NCBI GenBank assembly: GCA_030704615.1
Contig: CM060732.1
Location: 7,686,001-7,750,000, forward strand
Origin: Takakia lepidozioides
Taxonomy: Eukaryota > Streptophyta > Takakiopsida > Takakiales > Takakiaceae
Direction of reading: 5' to 3'
Length of the DNA stretch: 64,000 bases
The notes beneath the pieces were generated by a model, which had not been told where the DNA came from, made no database searches, and worked only from the letters and a program-made list of their open reading frames with translations. The position numbers and the translations under genes are program-made. This document shows, one piece after another, positions 10,455 to 21,015 of the stretch; the first letter of the stretch is position 1; the number at the start of each line of letters is the position of its first letter.

Positions 10455-12646
10455 TCACCATGTGTTCTGCCAATACTTTAGAACACTCGTGATGGCAGCC
10501 TTGAAATTGTCCAACACCTCCTCCTGCTGGGGGTCTCTGCGCAACTCTGGAAAAATGGCCCCCATCCCGACGAGGCACCAGTACGTCTCATTCATATCCT
10601 CCCAACGGATGCTAGCGGCCTCCAACTCCCTCAGAAATAGGTCTCTCCCAATCGGTTCGCGATTGTATGGGTCGTTTTCCGTTGGCACCCACGATCCTCA
10701 GGCAGTCGGAAGAATCTTTGTCTGGTACAGCTCCAATGCCCTCCCAAGTTCCGGCAAAAACTCCCTTGGACTGGGTCCCGTATGCCTCTAGCACGCACGT
10801 TATTTCCCAGTTGGATGTCACCCAAAAGGTCACCGGATCTTTAACCCTAGTTAACGTCTTCGCATCCAAGGCGTGCATCTCTCTTGGAGCATCCCATGTC
10901 ATTGTCTCCCCCAGTGCTGCCAATTTAAAAAATCGTAAGGCGATACATCCAATGGCATGTTGTACCGGTTGTACTCGTATCCCGTGGGCATATTGTCTTG
11001 CAACCCAAACAACTCGTAGAAACGTCGATGGATTGGTCCACGACAGTCAGGGCATTGGCTGGCTCGCATGGCTGCCGATATGAGACATGTGGGATGGAAC
11101 AAATGGCCACATGAACCAGCCTCCCTCCGGTCCATAAGGGTTTTAGGCACATTGTGCACACCGTACCATCTGTTACCCATGACGCTGGATTGCTCTGTGG
11201 TATCCACGTCCGTTTATCCTCATTAATGTAGGATGACATCCTCGGCCTGGTGTCCCACTCCTCTCTATTTCCAAATCCCAGTTTATGCTGTTATTGGTAT
11301 CGGAAATTGTATGCACACAGTGCTCAAATTGGTATGCACAACCCCATGTGGTGAATCCAGTGTACTTCGACGTGAATACATCACGCACAGTGTCGTGCCT
11401 TTGCAAATTAGCATAGATGTTATCTACGCTTCGATTCGACAACGTGCTGCACGTTGGAGGGGACAACGTTCTTCTATCCGTGTTTCCCGCGATGCTAGAT
11501 GGCCCGCCCATGTCACCAATTCGCCAATTCCCTTTCAACCATGGCCACGATCGGATTTGCATGGCATTTGAGTACCGATATGCAACAGCCCTAGCTTGCT
11601 CGCGTTCCCCCACAAGCTGCTCTAATTCCTGTTCTTGGGCCGATGTAATTTGCACGGCTGAACATTCCCAGTTTCCACTATGGGGTCCTTCCCTTTTCTT
11701 GCCCTCTCCGCCGCAAGTCTTTCTTCCTCAACCCTCGCCGGGTCCAGTTCAGACGTTTGCACTTCATTCCCATGCCCGATTGAGTCAACCCTATCGATGA
11801 CGCGGTCAATGTCCATTGGTGGCATATTCAAACGCGCCAATATGTCTTGCTCGTTGGTGATTGGCCTCGGGTCCTGAAGCACACCGCGTACGCTGTCGAG
11901 AGTCCCCAACCCCATTCTTTCCAACTTCGCTAGTTGCCACCGTTGCAAATGAACAATGTCCTGCAGGTCTTTGATGTGCTGTTCATGTGCGGCCAACTGT
12001 TCCTCCAACGGAGAGCGTACCTCGCCCCCCTCCACCTCAGACGTTGAAGGCCCGGCTGCGGAGACCTGTTGCGGCGTATAATCTGGAGGTTGGTCTGCAT
12101 TTCCTCCTTCTTCCACATCGTCGTTTCCATCCGTCTTTCCTCCTTCTTCCACCTCGTCGTTTCCATCGAACCGTATGATGTCCTGCCCCTGACGTATATA
12201 CAAGTCTGGGATATCAGAGAACGTGTATAGTCTAGTACGTTGTCTCGCAGTGGCAGTTTGCCAATCCACCGGTCGCAATAAAATCAACTGTGTGTACAAC
12301 ATGGCCGCCGCAAATAAATACGGGACCTTGTTGTTGACGAGCGGTTGACCCCACAATGTTGTATGTACCTCCTCTGCCCTGTGGCGGAAATGCGGGTTGG
12401 CGCAGGAATGCAAGCTAGCTTGATTTTGTTTGGTTTGTGGATCATGCTATCTCTGGGCCACAAACGATTTATGTGACACCAGTCCACAAATTTCCTGCAG
12501 TCACCAAGCGACCACCGCTGCCCCAACTTCCAAACTTCCCAACCTGGTTCCGCAAGAATGTTGGGGTCATTGTATATGTCCCAACGAAGTTCGCGCCTGG
12601 CCCATTTTGGTTTTTTTTTTTGGAGGTCCAGGTTTATTATCGTCAT
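10455..12646 (-). pseudogene. RING-finger gene of mobile-element type, several frameshifts
   Basis: A long minus-strand coding region starts at ATG 12644-12646 and is spread over successive frames (12646-12410, 12413-11622, 11655-11173, 11239-10899, 10923-10455). The 263-codon segment has an acidic low-complexity part and a coiled-coil-like part with ERLAAERARKGK. The RING is split by a frameshift: CTMC (Cys near 11149-11158) in one frame, then CGHLFHPTC … CPDC (11111 to 11043) in the next, giving a C3HC4-type order. A ring of this kind usually marks a ubiquitin ligase. The region after it (PYNREPIGRDLF … ETYWCLVGMGAIFPELR) is not recognised. Successive frames could partly be exons, but I saw no convincing splice sites. 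TATA-like box and palindrome array lie upstream, as in the kinase-like gene. Confidence 0.6.
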
Positions 12647-13029
12647 CCCTGGGATGACCTCCTCTGTCTTCTTCCTCCGCCATTTATGGCTTTGGCTTAC
12701 CCCTACTCGACAGGTGTTTGCTAAGAAAAATGCTCTCCCAACCCTCCTAAATCGTACCTAATCCTACTCCCTAATGAATCCTCCCCAAGTACTAGAGGCA
12801 CGTGTCACTCCCTCGGCAGTTCTAAGTGATATGACGCAATGTGCAATGAAAAAACGTGGGTGCTAGAGGAGGGCTTCCCGGGAGGTACTCATCATCGATT
12901 TCGTAGAATCCAACGGCCCAAAATACCCCCACCCAACCAATAGCACCCCTCTCCACTTGGACTCAATGAGCATCCCATCGCCCACCAAGTCCTGGTGTGG
13001 AAAAAGTGAGGGAGAGAATGGCCTCCAAA

Positions 13030-13040
13030 GCCTTATAAGC
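13030..13040 (-). promoter_or_regulatory. TATA-like box of the RING-finger gene
   Basis: The minus strand reads GGGGCTTATAAGGC about 390 bp upstream of the ATG at 12646 and 60 bp downstream (in gene sense) of the palindrome array. It mirrors the box at 4.49 kb. Inferred from sequence and position only. Confidence 0.4.
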
Positions 13041-13097
13041 CCCCCCTCCACACTCGGGGCACGTGTTGTCATCGTGACTGCGCACGCTAGTAATAGC

Positions 13098-13985
13098 TGC
13101 GACTGCTAGAAGGGGTGGTCGCATATTTTTTTCTTTTCTTTATTATGTGCAACCACCAGCAGGGGGGTGGTCGCAGAATTTTTTTTTATTTAATAAGTGC
13201 GACCACCAGCAGGGGGTGGTCGCAGATTTTTTTTATTTATTTTTTTATGGGTGCGACAACCAGCAGGGGGGTGGTCGCAGATTTTTATTTTTATTTTTTT
13301 AATGGGTGCGACCACCAGCAGAGGGTGGTCGCATAATTTTTATTTTTTTTAAACCAGCAGGGGGTGGTCGCAGATTTTTTTTAAGCAGGAGGTGGATGTC
13401 GCATAATTTTTTTTTTTAATAGGCGCGACCACCAGCAGAGGGGTGGTCGCAGAGATTTTGTTTAAAACAAATAGGTGCGACCACCACCTGCTGGTGGTCA
13501 CACTATTTTCCTTTTCTTAATAGATGCACCACCAGCAGGGAGGTGGTCGTAGGGGGGTGGTCGCATAATTTTCCGATTTTTTAATATCTACCAACAGTCA
13601 GTAGCTTAGTTGGTTAAGTGCACTGAGTGCGACCCGGACGATTCTGGGGTCAAATCTTGCTACTTGATGGGTGTGGTATGGTTCGTGTGTGGTGCCCCAT
13701 TCCTACGCCTCTTGACGCATAAATGAAAGAGGTTATTTTCTCCTCTCACTACTAAGGGGCCTGATTTGTGAGTTGTCCCTCCCAGGTGTTTCCCAAAATA
13801 AAATAAAATAAAATAATTTAAAATCTGCGACCACCAGCAAGGGTAATCAGTAAATCAGTAAATAGGTACGACTACCAGCAGGGGGGTGGTCGCAACATTT
13901 TTTTTTATTTTAACAATTGCGACGACCGCCTGGTGGTCACACAATTTGTTTTTTTTAAAAATAGGTGCGACCACCAGGAGGTTGG
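13098..13985. repeat. Second TGCGAC palindrome array, interrupted by a SINE
   Basis: Units with TGCGACCACCAGCAGG on the left and GGGTGGTCGCA on the right occur near 13098, 13148, 13198, 13252, 13307, 13350 (partial), 13384 (partial), 13424, 13476 and 13525, then resume near 13831, 13866, 13918 and 13966. Spacing is again about 50-54 bp with T-rich spacers. The arms equal those of the array at 4598-4931. The break at 13585-13825 is a SINE-like insertion. Degenerate units suggest this array is older or less conserved. Confidence 0.88.
13594..13820 (+). mobile_element. tRNA-derived SINE nested in the palindrome array
   Basis: A pol III A-box-like TAGCTTAGTTGG (13602-13613) and a B-box-like GGGTCAAATC (13647-13656) are about 34 bp apart. 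GTAGC and GCTAC flank them (13601-13605 and 13659-13663) like a short acceptor stem, so the head resembles a tRNA. An unrelated body of about 130 bp follows and ends in repeated AAAAT units (13794-13817), a common SINE tail. The element splits the palindrome array in two. I could not define a clean target-site duplication; A/T-rich flanks around TATCT and AATCT are only suggestive. No second copy is in the window. Confidence 0.65.
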
Positions 13986-14475
13986 TCCCCTTGCACCTGT
14001 ATGTATGTTTGGAGAGGCAGATGAAAAGCACATGTATCGACTCCCCATGGATTTGTGAAGGGGAAGATGAATGTTGGGAGCTGCACCTGACTTTTGTGGC
14101 TTTCGAAACCATAATAGGAAATCAATAATGTAAAGGTAATGACGAAACACAAACACACGCACAACCACCAAACCCTTTCTTGGGTACACATAATCAACCA
14201 TTTTTATTTTCGTATATGTATGCATGTACCCAAACTGAAACATGGATATCCATGGAAACATACTACACATCATGTGACAGGTCACAGAAGTTATAGCTGT
14301 ACCTAATTCCGTCTGCCACGACGACGATGGTATGATCTCACGTCTAGTACAAAATCTTCGTCCCCACTCACTGCACCCCCGTTCCCATGATTAGTGCTAG
14401 AATCATGATCTCCATCTGTTCTTTCGTTTCCAGATGCAACTGGCCGTTGGACCTGTAGTCGTCCTCGGAGTACGT

Positions 14476-16950
14476 TCAGTTGTCTTTTCCACTCCTATCA
14501 TGAATACCATCTAGGGTATCAGGCCTGTTCACAGGTCGATCACCAACAAAAGATTGCACAATTCTCTGCCGTTTCTGGGCTTGTCCCGGATTTCGTGGTG
14601 GCATTGTATGAGGAAGGCGAGATGAAGCACGGTTCACATGGGCACGATGTCGGTGAAGGAATGACAATGGCCGGTTGTCATCATCCGACGATTCGACCTG
14701 CACATCTCCCGCAGTCCGTGGAGCTCGTGGTAGGGGAGAGTTGACCTCAACTTCATTGTTGAGAATGTGATTCACTGGGGGAAGGGGGTCCACAATTAGG
14801 ATGACACCATGTCGCAGTTCATCAACAACAAGGTCATCAAAGGATGGATGCATTGCAGCATCATCGTCATTAAATTCATATGGGTCATGTGGAAGATTGC
14901 CCACATCATCGGACCCATCCCAACCGTCGGAGTCGGAGTCCCTCGCGGCGTTAGTGTCATCATTGCTGCTAGATTGGACCTCTGAGGCAGATTCTTCAGA
15001 CAACAAATTCTTCTCGTACCATGCAGATGCGTCACTTGCTCTCATCTCTCGTAGTAGCCTACAATTCATGTAGACATAAACCAATTTGTCAGCCCTGGCA
15101 TGATTCAACCTGTTGCGAATCTTGTTGTGAACGAACGAGTAACTGCTCCAGTTCCGCTCACAGGACAAGGCAGAGCACACTTGAGCAAGAATACGCTTTG
15201 CAATGGGAGCTAACGTTCTTGCTCCAGCTCTAATCAGATCCCACCATTCATGTGGCAACATGTTCATTGCTTTTGGATCCGGCATGTCATGGAAATGATT
15301 CTGCCGATCCGAGAAGCACTGGTACTTGGACAACGCTCGCTCTGTCATGTTCAAGGGCGCAAGTTGCATGATGACCCGTATAAGGCCGGCTTTGGCATCC
15401 ACATCGTCTCTCAAATTCATATTGTCCAGCAAGAATGGATTCAGCAAGGCCCCCGCATAATGCAAGTCCGTGCGAACCATCCGTTTGCGGTCGTAAAATG
15501 CATCCTCGGTCCTTGCCGCCAAATCATCGTCCATAGAAAATGGAGGACGCCTCAAGGATTGCACGTGCTTCTCAAGGTTTTCCAATATCAACCATGCTTT
15601 ACCCATTATTGGTTGTTTTCCATCAAACTCCCGCAAAGCAATCAACACCGGTTCCACCATGTACACAAAATTTGCACATTTCGCCCAGAAATCGTCGGAG
15701 CGAATGATTGCGCAGACCCTCCGACTTTTGCTCAAAGACTTCGACTTACGAAAGTTGCGTAAGGTGCCCACATACGCATCCCATTGAGGGTCAATGATCA
15801 CCTGCTCCAGACCCGCCCTCACAGTCACCAGTCGATCTACCATAAAAAAGTTTGTGGCAAAGCGGGTTTCACCCGGGTTCCTAAGGCTGTATTTGGGTTC
15901 ATGCTTTCTAAACAATGCCAGAGGGATGTGATGTGTACGAATAAACGTCACAACCGACTTTGCCTTTTTTACTAGTTGTTTCATCCATGATTCTTTTCTC
16001 CAATCCTCCAAAAAGAGATCAAAGATATGAGCAGCACACCCTTGGTACTATAGATGGGGATATCGTACCATCAAAATATCGGCCATATTAACCATGTTAG
16101 ATGCATTGTCCGTGCACACTTGGACAATTTTATCAGCTCCAATTTTATCGATGTAACTCGTCAACAACCTTGCTTGATAACGCGCATATTTTCTCTCCCC
16201 GCTTGTGTCAACGGATCCCAAAAATTGTTCCCCCGCAGGACAGACCAGCATGACATTGAACAGTGGTCGATTAATAACAGAACTCCAACCGTCTGCACAT
16301 ATAATGCTTCCATATTTCCGGAGAGAATCATCTGTCTTTTCATTCACCTTTTGGGTGAGGTCAGACATAGCCTCTTCTAGCAATCCTGTGCGGAGATTGC
16401 GATAACTCGGAGGTGTGTATGTGGACTTGGAATCAGACGTGGCTTTGACAGTAGCCACAAACCCAGGAAGCCTCGAGACATTGAACGGAATATTGGCCTC
16501 GTAGAAAAATTGGGCCCACTTATTCAGAGTCCTCTTGTGCGACAAATTTAAGCCTTCTTGCATTGATTGTTGCCTCAATGGTCTGGTCCGTACAAGTGCT
16601 GGAGTACAATCGGGTGTTGCTCCTGACCCACCGGCTTCTCCACGAACAGTAGACGCCTCGCAAGAATCCCCCTGGGTACAACTCTGAGGGACAGTTTGAT
16701 TCGAACCTGGAGTGTTTGGCTCAGAAGCCGCGGCCACATCAAGAGACGGTGGGATATTGCCTCCACATTGGGCAAAGTGGGCTTTCACTCGCGTGGAGGC
16801 TTTTGGGCACAAACTAACCCCTGCATTCTTCCATCTCTGTAGCCGAGGTGATATAACATGCGATCTTTGCGACCCGCCAGCTTCAATGCAACAAGATTGC
16901 ATTGAACATCGTCCTTTTTGTGCGGGTCTATGGTGAACCAAGGGATCCAC
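14476..16950 (-). pseudogene. hAT transposase, one in-frame stop
   Basis: One frame runs from 16950 to 14476 (about 825 codons), broken only by a TAG at 16048-16050 and reading sensibly across it (RYPHL-stop-YQGCAAHIF). The N-terminal Cys-rich region (RCSMQSCC) and linker with FFYEANIPFNV and DGWSS (first catalytic Asp candidate) match the DUF659-type core of hAT enzymes. CTDNASNM supplies the second Asp. The C-terminal block CERNWSSYSFVHNKIRNRL through KLVYVYMN is the hAT dimerisation region. An acidic, low-complexity tail follows. hAT enzymes cut and paste elements with short inverted repeats and make 8-bp target duplications; I did not find the termini. With a single stop this is the least decayed transposase in the window. 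Confidence 0.88.
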
Positions 16951-17309
16951 TCCCCCTCATCCTCACACCCAAAACCCTAAACACAGACTTAAGGTTGAAC
17001 GAAGAACACTAGTGTACTTGGTAGATTTGTCAAGAACAATAGAAGTTAGAACAGAATGCGATGGCCCAACACTACGGCATCAATCCAAGTGGATCAATGC
17101 ACCATGTAGTATTGTGTTTTTCGACAATTTGCTGCAGTGGCTCTGGTGGAAGCCACAACAGCAAACGATCCGCACCCTCCTCTTGGGCTTACACTCTTGC
17201 TCAAGGAATAGAGAACATTCACTCGCCACATTCACTCGCCAAGGTGTCGCTTGGAATACAACGTGTCCACCTACGTGACATATTTTTCACCTAACTCATG
17301 TTTTACTGA

Positions 17310-17480
17310 TTTTTCGGCAAAACTGACGTGACGTTGGTCACGTCAGCGTCAGGTCCGACGTGACGTGACGTGTGCAACCCTGGCAGACTCAGGGCTGAGT
17401 GGGCAGACCGAGCAGACTGTCCTCATTCAAAAGACTGGGCAGATTTGCCAGACTGAGCAGGCGAGAGGCAGGTGTGAACG
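17310..17480. repeat. ACGTGACG and GCAGACTC repeats
   Basis: Overlapping GACGTGACG and GACGTTGGTCACGTCAG motifs at 17325-17375, followed by GCAGACT units. It resembles 5070-5290 in content. Bases 16951-17310 show no supported gene. Confidence 0.65.
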
Positions 17481-20400
17481 TAGTGACATCATTCTCATCC
17501 ACAATCGGAACGATTATACGATGGCAGTCTGTTATGTCTTTGCCGAGCCGAGGGACGCTCCAGCAAGAATGCAGATACTCCACTAGCCTTTCCCGTGGCC
17601 CGTCCCAATGTGTCATCATACGAGACCACGTTGAGGCTGGCAGAAGAGCAACAGTACTTGAGTACTTGTCTTCAACCGTCTTCTCATAGAAACGACACCA
17701 CAACTCCAGCATTCTATATGTGCACTCCGACTCCACCGTCTCAAGTGGCTTCAAGTCCAGAGGCCCGATGGAGCACTCATACCGGGGGTCGCCCTCATAA
17801 AAGCGAACCATGCAATTGCCGGCCACGACATTCCGTCGCAGGGCCGCGGCAAAACGAGAACCCAACCTGCACACAGACCACGGCCTTGTGTGAAAACCCA
17901 TGTACGCAACGGTATGAGCGGACTGACTCCATTCAACAGACTGCCCATACCGAGCGGACTGAGCGGACTCGCCAGACTCACCAGACCGAGCGGACTGAGC
18001 AGACTCACACTTCTGAGCAGACTGGAGTGACTAGACTCAGCAGACTGGGAGGACTACTCACTGGTGCATTTCTCGCTGAAGAACCACTTCCTTGTCCGTA
18101 TCCAATGCCATTTTGTGGTCCTTGTTCATGAAGACAGCGGACTTGCCTTTCTTTGCAAGTTTCTTGGCAACAGGACCCTCCCGAATTTCCTGAGTCTGCT
18201 CCACGACAGTCCGCTTCTTTGCTCTACTTGTGCCCAGGGATTCGGCGACTGCTGTGGCCGGGTTCGATTCAACAGACTGACGAAGTGATGCGGTCCTGCT
18301 TCGCAAGATGACTGTGTCTGCAGGCTTGTTCATACTTGCGGGACCTGTATTGGCAGCCTCACGGGTCGCATGCGTTGAACTAATCCGTGCATCTGTTGGC
18401 TTTGTAAGTAAGCCACCTTTTCTGGTTGTGGAGCCAACGTGAGCAACATTGGCGGGTTGTGGAATTGCCTGGGAGGGAAACGGTGTCCTCAAGTCCTGTA
18501 GGTACAATAGATCCTGTCAATACACAGAAATTGAACATAAATCTGAAATCACAGAGGTGGAAGACGACAGGGCACAACCTGTATGGCGTCATTGGAAGGA
18601 AGCGACTGGGCAGACTGCTCCCCTGCTTGAACGTCAGTCAGTCTGTGCTGCTCAGAGCGGTTAGCCTGATGCTCAGTCTGCTCGCCGCTATGGTCAGTCT
18701 GCTGTCGAGTCTGGTGGACACTCTCGTGTGCGGGGGGAACGGCATATTGGCCCTTAGTCTGTCCATGTTCGGCATCGGTTTGCTGCTCAATGTCATCAGT
18801 CTGGCTAGTCTGGTGCTCAGTCTGCTCGCCGCTCTGGTCAGTCTGCTGTCGAGTCTGGTGGACACTCTCGTGGGCGGCGCGAACGGCATGTTGGCCCTCC
18901 TTCAGAGGACCATGTTCAGCGTCAGTCTGCTGCTCATTGTCCTCAGTCTGGTCAGTCTGGTGCTCAGTCTGCTACTCAGCCTGGTGGTCACTCTCGTGGT
19001 CGGTCTGCTCTTGCAGGGATGAGATCAATCTATCAACTTGCAAGTCAACTTTGTCTTCAGGGTCTGATGCAGAAAAAGCTTGACTACCGCCGACATCTAA
19101 ATTATCCACGGCAACTACATCGTCTAGTTCTTTAGTAAGGTCAATGATACGGGGTTGACTTCCCATATTGCGATCAATCACGTAACAATCATCGATAGCT
19201 TTCGCAAGCGAACGAACCAAAACCGGGCTGAGCTGAATGGAAATAGTTGGCAAGCCATGGGTCACTGGAGAAGAATAGTTTACCGGTGCCCGGCTTATAT
19301 CCTCAAACGATGCGCCAATATGTGAAGATGGCCCGGCGGGAAAAGAAGACTCCGTCAATGCACTGATAGAACTCCGCACAAATTCAGAGACAGGGTCCCG
19401 TTGAGGCCAGTGCAGCCGACTCTGTTCAACGAGCCAGGATCCAGACTGGTGGACAGGAAGTGTAGTTGGGTCCTCCGAGTCAGTGTGGTCGTGAATCTGC
19501 TGGACAGTCTGCAGGGCACTGTCATTGTGGTGACTGCTTTCAGTCTGCTGGACGGTCTGCTCAATGGTATGCTGCACAGTTTGCTGGTGCACAGCCAGGT
19601 CATCCGTCTGCAGCCCGGTCTGCTCATTGGTATGCTGGACGGTCTGCTTGACAGCGACGTTATCGGTATGCTGCACGGTCTGGTGCAGAGGCAGTCCTTC
19701 AGTCTGCTCGTCGGTCTGCTCATGAGTCTCCTTGTCCTCGGTGTGGCCTGTAGTGCGCCTACTCTCCTGAACAGTGGCTGGGATAGTGTTGACAATCTGT
19801 CCATGCTCTTTTAGTTGCAGTGGGTCAGTCTGCTGAACAATGGCGTCGTCAGCAGTCTGCTGAACGGTGTCATGGAGTCCCTGTAACGCCAGCACAACAT
19901 CTCGTGCACCTCTGGCAAGGGAATCGAAAGCACACTGCACGTGCTCGTCTAAATCGGACATTCCTGAAACAGATGAGTTGGACAAAGTGAGTATGATAGG
20001 ATGGTGGAAGAAAAAACCATGAACTTCACAACGGTCCAGAAGAAGTCGGCATTACCTTCTAGGAGGTTGCCAATGAGACCAATATCTTGGATTTGGCGTC
20101 CCAAGCATGCTCCATCGAGATGGCGAATCGCTGGCATACGGTTTTCAAATGGGGAGCCGCACCATAAGACTTTGAACACATCCGGTCTGTTCAACACAAT
20201 ATCGAACACTGCTCGCTCCATTACCGCAGCAAACCATTGCAACGCCTCATCCACAACACTCTTCTTACCCGCATCCGAATCTGAATGAAACAAATACTTC
20301 CTCAAACTTTGCAAGTCCTTTACCAATTTACTTTATGAACGGAAATTGCTGAACTGCATCCATCGATGGTGAAGGAAAGAATTAGCAATGCGATCAAAGT

Positions 20401-20683
20401 ACTCTTCAGTAATTCCAAGCAAGTGCTTTCCCCGCACCCCAAAGGTGGGATGTGCTATGGGCATATGTCTGAGTTCCTGAGGCGGGGCATCCATGAGGAT
20501 TAATTGGACAAGCAGTGGCGGGGCATTTTGGACCTTCGTGGCTGCCAGGGCCACAGAATGTGCGCTTTCGAGGACTTCATTCGCTTCTGCCATAGTAAAT
20601 TCCATGGAATAATGAAAGGGAACAAGGCCACCGGCCATCCGTGACAATGCGATAGAGCTCATTATACCAATCCACATTGGCAT
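17389..20683 (-). pseudogene. Unrecognised multi-exon gene with QT-rich repeats
   Basis: Four minus-strand open segments look like parts of one gene: 20683-19949 (one frame with a TAA at 20333-20335; contains NAPPLLVQLILMDAPPQEL and WMQFSNFR), 19985-18972 (337 codons, rich in QQT and QHT repeats), an exon of about 18496-18054, and 17901-17389 (GFHTRPWSV … MLELWCRFYEKTVEDKYSS). Splice signals support exons: CCTACAG before GACTTGAGG (near 18496) and CACCA|GTGAGT (near 18053). The third segment has two basic runs (RAKKR, KKLAKKGK) like nuclear signals. QT repeats are the CAGTCTG motif translated. I recognise no domain. It may be a mobile-element gene that has absorbed the repeat. Confidence 0.45.
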
Positions 20684-20769
20684 TGACTTCCCCCACCCTC
20701 AGACCGGCAAATGTTAGGTCCACAGCTTCGAGATCAATGAGCGGCAATGGCGAGCGCCAAACTCCAAAA

Positions 20770-21015
20770 AGTCCCGTGGTGGTCGTGACAATGAGAGTCT
20801 GCTGGCTGGAAGTCCGCTGGACAACAGTGTGGTGGATGGGCGTCTTCTGGGTGGCAGTCTGCTAGTTGGGAGTCTCCTGAATACCAGTCTGCGGGCTAGG
20901 AGTCTACAAAGCAGTTTGCTGGATGGGAATATGCTGGACGAGAGTCTGGTACATGGGAGTGTGCTGGACAAGACTGCGCTTGACTGTGAGTCTGGTGGGA
21001 AAGAGTTTGCTGGGC
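20770..21015. repeat. GTCTGCTGG-type repeat
   Basis: Loose 20-25 bp units of AGTCTGCTGGNTGGNAGT spread over about 240 bp, on the same theme as 540-1260 and 6010-6560. Between 21015 and 23520 I find no supported gene; part of it may be the 3' UTR of the V-ATPase G gene. Confidence 0.65.

Noticed and set aside
10667-11083. 138-codon plus frame over the RING region
   Set aside because: Antisense of the RING-finger coding region, whose Cys/His pattern is on the minus strand.
13746-13760. CACTACTAAGGGGCC, resembling a CACTA terminus
   Set aside because: It lies inside the SINE body without subterminal repeats next to it or a partner end; likely chance.
4598-13985. CRISPR-like look of the repeat-spacer arrays
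   Set aside because: The repeats are palindromes with low-complexity A/T spacers of shared composition, in an intron-bearing eukaryotic context with no cas genes.
18426-19022. 198-codon plus-strand frame rich in Leu/Val/Ser
   Set aside because: Antisense of the CAGTCTG repeat; the minus frame has splice signals and a continuous sense, the plus frame is only the repeat.
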